A stretch of 64,000 nt of DNA from positions 9,506,001 to 9,570,000 of the forward strand of contig JAWQUS010000003.1 of NCBI GenBank assembly GCA_036365455.1, read 5' to 3'. The translations under genes were made by a program, and so were the position numbers. A model generated the notes under the pieces. That model did not search any database. It had not been told where the DNA came from and saw nothing but the letters and a program-made list of their open reading frames with translations. This document shows positions 61,401 through 64,000 of this stretch, one piece after another (position 1 is the first letter of the stretch; the number at the start of each line of letters is the position of its first letter). The stretch comes from Macrosoma leucophasiata (Eukaryota; Arthropoda; Insecta; Lepidoptera; Hedylidae).

Positions 61401-62515
61401 ATATACTTTATCGACGTGCCGAGCCACATCAATGGTTTTAAAGTTTTAGGGAGACTGGTGAAGGGGTTATGTTCTACGCTAGATTAAATTATTTCCGTTT
61501 ATTCAAACAACAATAATAACTTGTACTTACTTCGGAAGTAGGAATGTAGATTTCCGGAATTTCTCTATATTCAGCAATAACGTCCCAGTCAATATTAAAT
61601 CCGGAAGGATCTGATATCCTATTTATAGGTACCACATATAAACAATTTTCTGTACCATCGAAAACCAAAAACTGCTTTAACACTTCAAGAGCCTGATCGA
61701 AGACCATCAAATGGAATCTGTGTAAAAAGTGATAATAATAATTTAGAAAGAAGAATTTGACATCGGACGGTATTGGAACTGCGACCTCTGGATAACTAGC
61801 CCAGCCGCTGAACCACTAAACTAAGGAAGCCCCAAACAAAAGTTAAAAAAAATAATTCTTTACTCTCATTAAATTCTCTAGCATGTATTAAAATAAAATA
61901 TAGCAACGTCGTTGAGTCGACAACTCCAATACATTTACATTGTAAACTTAACATCATTCCTCGCTCCGCGATTGAAGCTCGAAGGAGGGGGGAGGGAGGA
62001 GGTCGAGGTGTATATGAGAGCAACAAATAATTTTCCCTCCCGTGCGGGAAATTGACCTTAAAAACCCGGTTTTCACAGCGAGCGGTTCAGAATCATTACA
62101 CCAACCAATGTGGAATAGATTGAAAGAGGTTGTCACTACGTTGGTGTAAATATCAACTTTCATTTAAAACCTTTTTCTTTCATTTTCTCTTTAATTGATT
62201 GTTAGTACTGATATAAAACCATAATTCTTACCGTTTAACAACTTCAAAAGTTTCCGAATCAATATTGATGACAGCATAGTTTGATTCAATCGAAATTGAC
62301 ACTTCTCCTACTGTAAGAAACATGGGAAAATCGCAAATGGTTGGTAAAGGATTGAATGTTAGAAATCCAAATCCTTCATTTCTTTGAATCAAATCGTACA
62401 GTGCCCGTTCTCGTGACTCTTTAGGCTTTTCAAAATTAGCTTTTAGTTTTATTAAGTGAAGAACCAATGTCGTTGTCGTATTGACATGGCCGGCACCCTT
62501 GAGGCATTCTGGATA
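25254..62515 (-). CDS. Dcr-2: Dicer-2 (siRNA-pathway Dicer), C-terminal 987 residues; 5' part beyond right edge
   Basis: Cytoplasmic RNase III enzyme that cuts long dsRNA into siRNAs for antiviral and endogenous RNAi, working with R2D2/Loqs and Ago2. Exons in transcript order: 62232-62515, 61531-61717, 60943-61028, 60541-60679, 58774-58988, 58221-58303, 58040-58172, 56542-56653, 53611-53801, 52700-52936, 51417-51552, 33479-33670, 31362-31466, 30904-31059, 29168-29379, 28496-28649, 26536-26720 and 25254-25410. These sum to 2964 nt (987 codons plus stop), and every split codon agrees. Order: platform/PAZ, RNase IIIa, RNase IIIb, dsRNA-binding domain. Dicer-2 rather than Dicer-1 is inferred from the RNase IIIa wording ([33 protein letters not shown]) and the short linkers. 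The helicase and DUF283 half is not in the window. One intron (33671-51416) contains the JHEH gene on the other strand. Introns are full of SINEs and inverted repeats. Confidence 0.93.
25587..25863 (-). mobile_element. tRNA-derived SINE T1 in Dicer-2 intron
   Basis: Minus-strand copy: AAGTTCACGCCTGTAATCCC at its 3' end and GGAATTGAACCCAGGACC (inverse B-box) near its 5' end; the A-box is lost. Sense-oriented with respect to Dicer-2. Confidence 0.8.
26118..26507 (+). mobile_element. 3' end of a non-LTR retrotransposon with TGTAT repeats
   Basis: The short frames [10 protein letters not shown] and, after a shift, [18 protein letters not shown] are the usual C-terminal wording of CR1/jockey-like RTs. 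The 3' UTR ends in ATTGTATTGTATTGTATTG, a pentanucleotide tail. Antisense in a Dicer-2 intron. Confidence 0.65.
27031..27282. repeat. 22-bp perfect inverted ends around a 200-bp loop
   Basis: GCGGACCGGAGGGGAGTAGC at 27031 and its complement at 27261-27282 frame an AT-rich core with ACACTCACACTAC. The outer parts (CACCGG / CCGGTG) also match weakly. A related block is at 18450-18515. Probably a MITE in a Dicer-2 intron. Confidence 0.65.
27388..27626 (-). mobile_element. tRNA-derived SINE family T2
   Basis: Minus strand: GACCCGGTTAGTCCAGCGG (A-box), then GGTCGCGGGTTCGATCCCCG (B-box) and a body with ATATTTGTTTCGGGTCTGGG and GTGTGTGTGTATG. Head is tRNA-like but the rest is a SINE body, so it is not a tRNA gene. 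In a Dicer-2 intron, sense orientation. Confidence 0.75.
27765..27880 (-). mobile_element. Bm1-like SINE fragment in Dicer-2 intron
   Basis: AGATGCATTGCCACCCCTGAG and GCCATACATTACCATCTAAC match the family on the minus strand. Confidence 0.6.
29495..29700 (-). mobile_element. Bm1-like SINE, strongly degenerate
   Basis: AAATAAGCATACAGTTTACA, GATGCCTCTCCTGAGGCC and TATATAACCACCTCACTGAA follow the family order on the minus strand with many changes. In a Dicer-2 intron. Confidence 0.5.
29700..30530. other. Dicer-2 intron, no recognised element
   Basis: AT-rich stretch, then an about 200-bp moderately GC-rich part near 30040-30250 without a clear frame. Near 30362-30478, AGACAGATCTCAGT and ACTGAGATCTGTCT form a 14-bp inverted pair, with a shorter stem CGTATTCTGA/TCAGAATACG inside. 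Confidence 0.45.
30546..30857 (+). mobile_element. tRNA-derived SINE T1, full-length reference copy with target duplication
   Basis: TGCCTCAGTAGCCTAATGGT (A-box) and GGTTCGATTCCCGGGTC (perfect B-box), body with CCCGGAGATGGCAACAGGC, end GGGATTACAGGCGTGAAC. Flanked by AGAAGGAA at 30538-30545 and 30858-30865, a likely target-site duplication. Antisense in a Dicer-2 intron, ending about 45 bp from an exon. Confidence 0.88.
32086..32150. repeat. Perfect 29-bp inverted repeat, 7-bp loop
   Basis: AAGCGGAAATAAAACAATGA... and its exact complement around TATAGGG. In the Dicer-2 intron 31467-33478. Confidence 0.9.
32461..33145 (+). mobile_element. Non-autonomous Helitron, 685 bp
   Basis: Starts TCTTAATATATATAAATC after A and ends GGCCGGGTCAGCTAG before T. 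A hairpin GCCAC-AGCAACGC-GTGGC lies about 10 bp before the CTAG end, all three hallmarks of Helitrons. The first about 110 bp equal the start of the 12637-12821 copy. In a Dicer-2 intron, antisense. Confidence 0.85.
33897..34140 (+). repeat. CTAGCGGCCCGCCCCGGCTTCGC-type repeat
   Basis: CTAGCGGCCCGCCCCGGCTT opens a repeat with ATATAGCCTATGTTACCCG and ATCGGTCTAGTAGTTATTGA. The same family starts at 45584 and (as an inverse end) near 47925. Common in Lepidoptera; the terminal CTAG suggests a Helitron link. Confidence 0.55.
34160..34215 (+). repeat. Interspersed repeat fragment (GGGACCTGGCGTGAAGATAC family)
   Basis: ACACTCTCTGCCTACC and GGACCTGGCGTGAAGATACA match the family first noted at 5694-5750 in inverse orientation. 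Its end runs into the palindrome that starts at 34214. Confidence 0.6.
34214..34299. repeat. Perfect 40-bp inverted repeat, 6-bp loop
   Basis: Arms 34214-34253 and 34260-34299 are exact complements (ACATACATACATATTAAAAT ... loop CAATAA). One arm continues the neighbouring ATACATACATAC repeat, so the other looks like its inverted copy. In the giant Dicer-2 intron. Confidence 0.93.
34541..34642. mobile_element. MITE A (GGTTGCACCACGATATTTGTT ends), one half
   Basis: Contains the central hairpin CATCCTTCTCTAACTTAAAG / TTAAGTTAGAGAGGGATG and the end TTTAACAAATATCGTGGTGC AACCCAGG. Other copies are at 54068, 54315 and 57484. Confidence 0.7.
34790..35060. repeat. CTAGCTGTGCCCGCGACTTCGTCC repeat with tandem AGCCTAAGTTACTC blocks
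   Basis: ACTAGCTGTGCCCGCGACTTC at 34789 and its inverse GAAGTCGTGGGCGCAGCTAG at 34852-34871 form ends of a small unit. Blocks AGCCTAAGTTACTC...GTCAAAATCGGA repeat about 130 bp apart with TATGTATGTATG tracts. Same arrangement at 55160-55530. Confidence 0.55.
35046..35463 (-). mobile_element. 3' fragment of the non-LTR family seen at 15389-16512
   Basis: Encodes [36 protein letters not shown] and [18 protein letters not shown] on the minus strand, matching the C-terminus of the other copy. Sense to Dicer-2, within its giant intron. Confidence 0.78.
35534..35921. mobile_element. Probable hAT-type MITE with CGATATATCG subterminal repeats
   Basis: Starts TAGGGCTGTTGATA and ends TATCAACAACCC, inverted. 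Both flanks begin GTGT (GTGTTTAT / GTGTCCCA), which may be a decayed 8-bp duplication. Many copies of CGATAT and its inverse sit near both ends. Confidence 0.55.
36101..36626. mobile_element. GGGTTCCGTAC-ended DNA element
   Basis: AGGGTTCCGTAC at 36101 and GTACGGAACCCT at about 36615-36626 are inverted ends; GGACAAGTGCGAGTTCGACTC precedes it. The interior has AACTCAATCGGTCGAGTAGT and a GACAGACAGAC tract. Same family as 12899-14031. Confidence 0.6.
36664..36955 (-). mobile_element. tRNA-derived SINE T1, nearly full length
   Basis: Inverse B-box GGGAATCGAACCCAGGAC and inverse A-box CTACCACTAGGCCACCGAGG on the plus strand; 3' end AACTTCACGCCTTTCATCC. In the giant Dicer-2 intron. Confidence 0.83.
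37487..39024. mobile_element. 1.54-kb insertion in mariner, flanked by TTAA (piggyBac-like)
   Basis: TTAA at 37483-37486 and 39025-39028 flank it; the intact mariner has one TTAA at this point (GGTTTAAGCG). Ends AGGCCTTAAG and CTTAACGCC are weakly inverted. A TTAA target is the mark of piggyBac-type elements. No transposase is visible, so it is non-autonomous. The interior has repeated units (next entry). Confidence 0.72.
37805..38165. repeat. Tandem and inverted sub-repeats inside the insertion
   Basis: A unit beginning GATCCAAGATGGNGGA and containing GATATGGGTNTCAATT and GGTTTCTTGGNGTGCT occurs twice in tandem (37810, 37957) and again inverted after a palindrome centred near 38052 (GAAAATGGCATCC / GGATGCCATTTTC). 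Confidence 0.75.
40150..40330 (-). mobile_element. Bm1-like SINE
   Basis: GCATGCAGTTCACATTGATG, GCAGCCTATAGACACTCAC and CACTCCTGAGGCCTAAGG match the family closely on the minus strand. Confidence 0.8.
40857..40991. repeat. 53-bp inverted repeat (2 mismatches), 29-bp loop
   Basis: CGCCGGTTAAAAACCAGATG...GTTGAGAAAA and its inverse. ATTT stands directly outside both ends, which may be a short target duplication of a MITE. Confidence 0.88.
41000..44030. other. Region upstream of JHEH, no gene recognised
   Basis: AT-rich. Contains a GGGTTCC-family remnant (41888-41930), a low-complexity run at 42900-43050, a degenerate Bm1-like trace at 42720-42880, a palindromic patch at 43376-43420 (CTAGCTGAAGATAATCTTCAG) and a CTTCGTCCGCG repeat at 43570-43700. 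The JHEH promoter and first non-coding exon should lie here but cannot be fixed. Confidence 0.45.
44070..50564 (+). CDS. Jheh: Juvenile hormone epoxide hydrolase, complete coding region
   Basis: Microsomal alpha/beta-hydrolase that opens the epoxide of juvenile hormone to the JH diol, one of the two main JH degradation routes. Exons: 44070-44252, 44463-44855, 45399-45556, 47127-47317, 48506-48734 and 50348-50564, total 1371 nt, 456 residues (family about 460). Visible: N-terminal hydrophobic ER anchor (about residues 3-20), QWWGSG, oxyanion motif HGWP at 151-154, nucleophile Asp226 in GDWGSQ, likely acid Glu400 in [11 protein letters not shown], candidate oxyanion Tyr371, and catalytic His427 in GGHFAA. 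All expected catalytic residues are present, so it looks functional. The ATG sits directly after an AG acceptor (TTTACAG|ATG), which suggests an upstream non-coding exon that I cannot place. The whole gene lies antisense in a Dicer-2 intron. It could be another microsomal epoxide hydrolase paralogue, but the JHEH-type wording is strong. Confidence 0.93.
45052..45199. mobile_element. Small element with GTGACAACGTCTT inverted ends in JHEH intron
   Basis: GTGACAACGTCTTAAA and AAAAAGACGTTGTCAC face each other around a GC-richer core (TAACGCCCGGTAACGTAACG). The sequence looks like a well-conserved lepidopteran repeat; its class is unclear to me. Confidence 0.6.
46198..46541 (-). mobile_element. 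tRNA-derived SINE T3 between two copies of its own A/T-rich tail
   Basis: Minus strand 46310-46235 reads as a tRNA-like head: GCTTCAGTAGCTC, GAGCGGCTGGACTAG and T-arm GCGAGTTCGAGCCTCGC, but the anticodon loop would need nine bases, so it is a SINE head, not a tRNA gene. The tail TTTATTTTTAAAGAAAAATG is present at 46198 and again at 46507. In JHEH intron 3. Confidence 0.65.
46941..47008. repeat. Two adjacent perfect hairpins with the same GGAG loop
   Basis: AATTCGATGTATTAATCT-GGAG-complement (46941-46980), directly followed by TTTTCTCGTGTCT-GGAG-complement (46979-47008). In JHEH intron 3, about 120 bp before exon 4. Confidence 0.9.
47664..47713. repeat. Perfect 23-bp inverted repeat, 4-bp loop
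   Basis: ACAGTGAGCTATAGGTATTA... and its exact complement around ATTA, in JHEH intron 4. Confidence 0.92.
49045..49290 (+). mobile_element. tRNA-derived SINE T1, degenerate
   Basis: GTATGGTAGCAGCATGCCAC, GATGACGTGCCCGAAGATG and TCAATAGGCTAACCACC follow T1 order. A second decayed head is at about 48950-49020. In JHEH intron 5. Confidence 0.55.
50110..50215 (+). repeat. Interspersed repeat (CACGCCAGGTCCCTAACGGGG family)
   Basis: Best copy in the window: CTTCACGCCAGGTCCCTAAC then GGGTAGGCAGAGAGTGTGG and CAGATATCCCGGTCCTGAC. In the last JHEH intron. Confidence 0.65.
50753..50803. repeat. Perfect 18-bp inverted repeat just downstream of JHEH
   Basis: ATACCACCCTTATTCGGC and its complement with a 15-bp loop that is itself nearly self-complementary. 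Lies between the JHEH 3' end and the next Dicer-2 exon. Confidence 0.88.
51121..51312. repeat. Nested palindromes: 22-bp perfect hairpin inside a GC-rich inverted pair
   Basis: TTCGTGTGTTAATCGCCTTA-CA with its complement (3-bp loop) at 51121-51167; then ACCGCGCGCCGCCGCGG and its inverse CCGCGGCGGCGCGCGGT near 51172-51306. About 100 bp downstream (in transcript sense) of Dicer-2 exon 51417-51552. Confidence 0.82.
51905..52140 (+). mobile_element. Bm1-like SINE in Dicer-2 intron
   Basis: GGCGTAGGCATCGCGTTACC, TTGCCGCTAAATGGTAAGG and GGTGGTAATGTACG-like wording on the plus strand; decayed 3' end. Confidence 0.65.
53830..54060 (-). mobile_element. Bm1-like SINE, same subfamily as 57220-57480
   Basis: ATGATGGTGGTAAACAAACA, AGCAGATGCGTTGCCACCAC and GGGACTATACATTACCACC. 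Its flank GATGTCAAACAAG...TAGTGTCTTTT is also present next to the copy at 57190, so the two may be a segmental copy within Dicer-2. Confidence 0.65.
54068..54190. mobile_element. MITE A, copy with central hairpin
   Basis: GGTTGCACCACGATATTTGT ... ATCCTTCTCTAACGTTAAG / TTAAGTTAGAGAGGGATG ... TTTTACAATAACT. The right terminal repeat is cut. Confidence 0.7.
54217..54531. repeat. Perfect 81-bp inverted repeat in a Dicer-2 intron, enclosing MITE A
   Basis: Arms 54217-54297 and 54451-54531 are exact complements over all 81 bp (AAAACATTCACATAGTTAAC ... CTCGGAGCTCCGACACT). The 153-bp spacer holds a complete MITE A (54315-54446) with ends GCCTGGGTTGTACCACGATA and TATCGTGGTACAACCCAG, itself nearly fully self-complementary. 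The transcript would form one long stem of over 130 bp. Confidence 0.93.
54675..55015 (-). mobile_element. 5S rRNA-derived SINE, copy 2
   Basis: Minus strand: GGTTAAGCAATACGGGCACG and TGATGGGTGACCGC (5S-like box region), then CCGGTTGCTAGATGGATGG, CATCCGACAGCGGGTTGGCC and GGGGAGAGACTCGTGCCCAG with TTATTATTATAAC at the end. Sense orientation in a Dicer-2 intron. Confidence 0.82.
55067..55098. repeat. Perfect 15-bp palindrome, 2-bp loop
   Basis: ATATTTTTTGTGTCT-CA-AGACACAAAAAATAT. Confidence 0.85.
55160..55530. repeat. CTAGCTATGCCCGCGACTTCG repeat with tandem AGCCTAAGTTACTCC blocks
   Basis: Same layout as 34790-35060: inverted unit ends near 55158 and 55226-55240, then AGCCTAAGTTACTCCTTATT blocks at 55256 and 55377, with GTATGTATGTATG tracts between. 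Confidence 0.6.
56929..57030. repeat. Perfect 33-bp inverted repeat; one arm is SINE sequence
   Basis: Arms 56929-56961 and 56998-57030 are exact complements (CCCCGTAATAACTATCACAG...). The right arm continues into a Bm1-like SINE, so the left arm is an inverted copy of part of it. Confidence 0.9.
57015..57480. mobile_element. Two Bm1-like SINEs in opposite orientation
   Basis: 57015-57140 is sense on plus (CATCTGCATTTTGACCTCTG...GAACTGCATGCTTGTTTGCC, A run). 57220-57480 is on minus (GTGGTAAGCAAGCATTCAG...GGTAATGCGGTGGTGCCTAC). They can pair over about 120 nt in Dicer-2 pre-mRNA. Confidence 0.75.
57484..57985. mobile_element. MITE A split by a 5S-derived SINE
   Basis: Left end AGCCTGGGTTGCACCACGAT at 57484; right end ATCTTGGTGCAACCCAGGCT at about 57966-57985. 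The SINE at 57598-57957 sits between the halves; AAGCAAATATCT is repeated at both junctions, a target duplication. Confidence 0.82.
57598..57957 (+). mobile_element. 5S rRNA-derived SINE, copy 3 (best copy)
   Basis: GCGCGCATGGCCCAGCGGCT, then GGTTAAGCACTACGGGCGCG and GTGATGGGTGACCGCTAG, which match 5S rRNA box A and box C regions; body as in the other copies; end GTGCCCAGCAGTGGGACGTA...CCATTATTA. Flanked by AAGCAAATATCT on both sides. Confidence 0.87.
58425..58485 (-). mobile_element. tRNA-derived SINE T3 fragment
   Basis: GGGCACGAATCGAACCTGCG (inverse B-box) and AACTAGTCCAGCCGC match the T3 head at 46235-46310 and 61750-61840; the AAAGAAAAACG tail precedes it. Confidence 0.6.
59355..59530 (-). 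mobile_element. Bm1-like SINE fragment
   Basis: GCCCTGAGGCCTAAATTG, GTGATAGTTATTACGGGGTC and GGTAATACGGTGGTGCCTAC on the plus strand, inverse to the family. Confidence 0.6.
59819..60324. mobile_element. hAT-type MITE with exact 8-bp target duplication and CCGAATA repeats
   Basis: Ends TAGAGTTGCCACGAATA and TATTCGTGGCATCTCTA are inverted (16 of 17). GTAAATAC stands on both sides (59811-59818, 60325-60332). Near both ends, GGCCGAATA/TATTCGGCC occurs many times. A 16-bp hairpin (one mismatch) lies at 59980-60016. In a Dicer-2 intron. Confidence 0.88.
60335..60525 (+). mobile_element. 3' tail of a non-LTR element
   Basis: GGAGGTTATGGCATATTCTCC and TTTGTCCAGCAGTGGACGTC then TGATTGGAGTGATGATG is the usual 3' end of lepidopteran LINEs and LINE-dependent SINEs. 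It resembles the GCCCAGCAGTGGGACG end of the 5S SINE here. Confidence 0.55.
60790..60895 (+). mobile_element. tRNA-derived SINE T1, head only
   Basis: CCACTACTGCTACGCTAGG and GGGTTCGATTCCCGGGCTA (B-box) followed by AGAAATAAAAGTA; the body is missing. Confidence 0.6.
61750..61840 (-). mobile_element. tRNA-derived SINE T3 head
   Basis: Inverse of a tRNA-like head: GGATAACTAGCCCAGCCGC and GAACCACTAAACTAAGGAAG. In a Dicer-2 intron, sense orientation. Confidence 0.6.
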
Positions 62516-62829
62516 CTGCAAAGAGATAAATAAATATAATGGCATTTCAGTCCTTTGGAAGAAAGCTGTCTCAGTGTTTACAGATTTTACATATAGGTAT
62601 GAAATATAATAGTGTGGTATGAAATCTTTACTTTATTAAGAAGAAGAAAGAAAGAAGAAGAAAGAAATGTTTATTTGTAACAATGTACATGAACAACACA
62701 ATTTTTGAAACATATGTACCTAGTAATTATACATTTGTTACAAATTGGCCCCAACTCAGCGTGTGCTAGTTGTGGGACAACCAGCGCTGATCTTCCGTTA
62801 GGGCCATTTTGTTCGTCATAGTCGGCTAT

Positions 62830-63100
62830 ACATTTTTACTGGTGGTAGAGCTCCAGTTAGAGCACCACATTACCTAATATACTTGCCGCTAAATGGTAGT
62901 GTTCAGCACTATCATATTCCGGTCAGGTGGTAATGTACGGCCCTGTTATGTCCGGCACAGAGGCATAACACCTTAGGCCTCAGAAGTGGTAACGCATCTG
63001 CATTTTGACATTGGTCATTGTGTGGGTGTCTCTAGGCTGCAGTCATCACTTAACATCAATGTGAACTGCATGCTTGTTTGCCACTTCCATAACATAAAAA
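62830..63100 (+). mobile_element. Bm1-like SINE, near full length
   Basis: TGGTGGTAGAGCTCCAGTTA start, GCCGCTAAATGGTAGTGTTC, CACCTTAGGCCTCAGAAG, CATCACTTAACATCAATGTG and CTTGTTTGCCACTTCC then an A run. Best plus-strand copy for the family. Confidence 0.83.
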
Positions 63101-63387
63101 AAATACATAAAAACAACAATAAAAAATAAAAAATAATAAAGATTTTAAAACAATATATCAAAGAAAAAAAACACACCTACACCTAACTACGATTGACAGC
63201 TTGGTTATCGGCCTGGTCTGTGGTTAGTTGCCGGGCTCTGTGGTATATAGTTATCTGTGGTCAACACAGTCCAACAACCTTAGATAAAGTACCTATAGAT
63301 CTTAGACTAAGTACATATAGACGCAGCCATGCTCGCCATATGCCTTGTGGAAGTGACAGTACAGTTTTATTGTTTTTTTTTTAATGT

Positions 63388-63655
63388 AATGGAAGTGGCA
63401 AACAAGCCTGCAGTTCACATTGATGTTAAGTGATGACTGCAGCCTATAAACACCCACATAAAGACCAAGGTCAAAATGCAGATGCGTTACCACTCCTGAG
63501 GCCTAAGGATGTTATGCCCCTGTGCCGGAAATTACTGAACACTAAAATTACTAAATAGTGCTGAACACTACCGTTTAGCGGCGAGTATATTAGGTAATGC
63601 AGTGGTGCCTACGCCCGCGAGCTCCGTCACTGGCGCTCTACTACCAGTGTTACTT
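63388..63655 (-). mobile_element. Bm1-like SINE, near full length, inverted to the previous one
   Basis: GTGGCAAACAAGCCTGCAG through GCGAGTATATTAGGTAATGC to CTGGCGCTCTACTACCAG on the plus strand. With 62830-63100 it forms a long inverted pair upstream of exon 62232-62515. Confidence 0.83.
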
Positions 63656-64000
63656 CATGACCTATGAAAACCAGTAAAAACTTGTGAATAGTGCGAATAT
63701 TTGATCAATACCGTAATAATTAACCTTTACAGTAAAACGGAGCAAAATAACCGGTATCCGAGCCCTGCTGTTAAATAAACATGCAACAGTTTTATGGTCA
63801 AATACTCAAACGTCACGCAATTTTAAGCAACCCTCAAATATACGCTATCTCTATCGTTTGAACGTGTTTCATAAAGACAAGACTTAAGTCCCACTTTGAT
63901 TTAAGTGACGTTTGAGTATTTGACCGTTCGCCGTTTAGAAGATAATAAACTGATGATTATTGATCAATTACCACTTTATTGTGTTTGCGCATTCTTTTCT
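63656..64000. other. Right edge, presumably Dicer-2 intron
   Basis: AT-rich. GGTCAAATACTCAAACGTCAC near 63799 and GTGACGTTTGAGTATTTGACC near 63906 are a 21-bp inverted pair. No exon is seen; the next upstream Dicer-2 exon must lie outside. Confidence 0.5.

Larger units (their letters stand above)
58774..61717 (-). other. Dicer-2 platform/PAZ-encoding exons
   Basis: Exons 61531-61717, 60943-61028, 60541-60679 and 58774-58988 encode the region around residues 95-303 of the visible protein. Wording such as [20 protein letters not shown], then [14 protein letters not shown] and [14 protein letters not shown], is PAZ-like: a domain that holds the 3' end of the dsRNA. The donor after 60943 is GTCTGT, a weak but GT-type site. 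The reading phase confirms it (the split codon gives Arg). Confidence 0.8.

Noticed and set aside
25254..62515. Dicer-1 instead of Dicer-2
   Set aside because: RNase IIIa wording and the compact linkers fit Dicer-2 better; the helicase end that would settle it is outside the window.

Overview
This is nuclear DNA of a moth or butterfly (Lepidoptera). The genes have many exons with GT-AG introns, their proteins look insect, and the AT-rich spacers are packed with repeats typical of Lepidoptera (Bm1-like SINEs, GGGTTCCGT-ended elements, Helitrons, mariners). No species can be named from the sequence alone. There are four host genes, and every exon-exon phase below was checked by hand. Left edge: five exons of ADCK1, a mitochondrial atypical kinase of the UbiB family (minus strand, 56-5238, C-terminus cut by the window edge). 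About 760 bp away, head to head with it, lies RpL18A (ribosomal protein eL20; plus strand, 5997-12101, four exons, complete, 177 aa). Its second intron... counted as the intron after exon 2... holds a decayed RTE-type retrotransposon. From 12.1 to 25.2 kb there is no host gene that I can see, only nested transposons. The rest of the window is essentially one gene, Dicer-2 (minus strand, 25254-62515): the last 18 exons, 987 residues, from just before the PAZ domain through RNase IIIa, RNase IIIb and the C-terminal dsRNA-binding domain. The helicase half lies past the right edge. One Dicer-2 intron is about 17.7 kb long (33671-51416) and contains a complete gene on the opposite strand: juvenile hormone epoxide hydrolase (JHEH; plus strand, 44070-50564, six coding exons, 456 aa). 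A hormone-degrading enzyme is therefore nested antisense inside the main antiviral RNAi nuclease gene. Mobile DNA: an RTE element plus a 5'-truncated stub; two fragments of one non-LTR family and the 3' end of another; two mariners, one interrupted by a TTAA-flanked 1.5-kb insertion; two hAT-type elements with exact 8-bp target duplications and a third probable one; two small Helitrons with textbook ends; a long-TIR element with a decayed ORF; a 5S-rRNA-derived SINE family (three copies); three tRNA-derived SINE families; at least sixteen Bm1-like SINE copies; and several MITEs. A striking layer not explained by these is a set of perfect or near-perfect short-loop inverted repeats (arms 13 to 81 bp), most of them in Dicer-2 or JHEH introns, including an 81-bp perfect stem inside a Dicer-2 intron that would make its own pre-mRNA a long hairpin.
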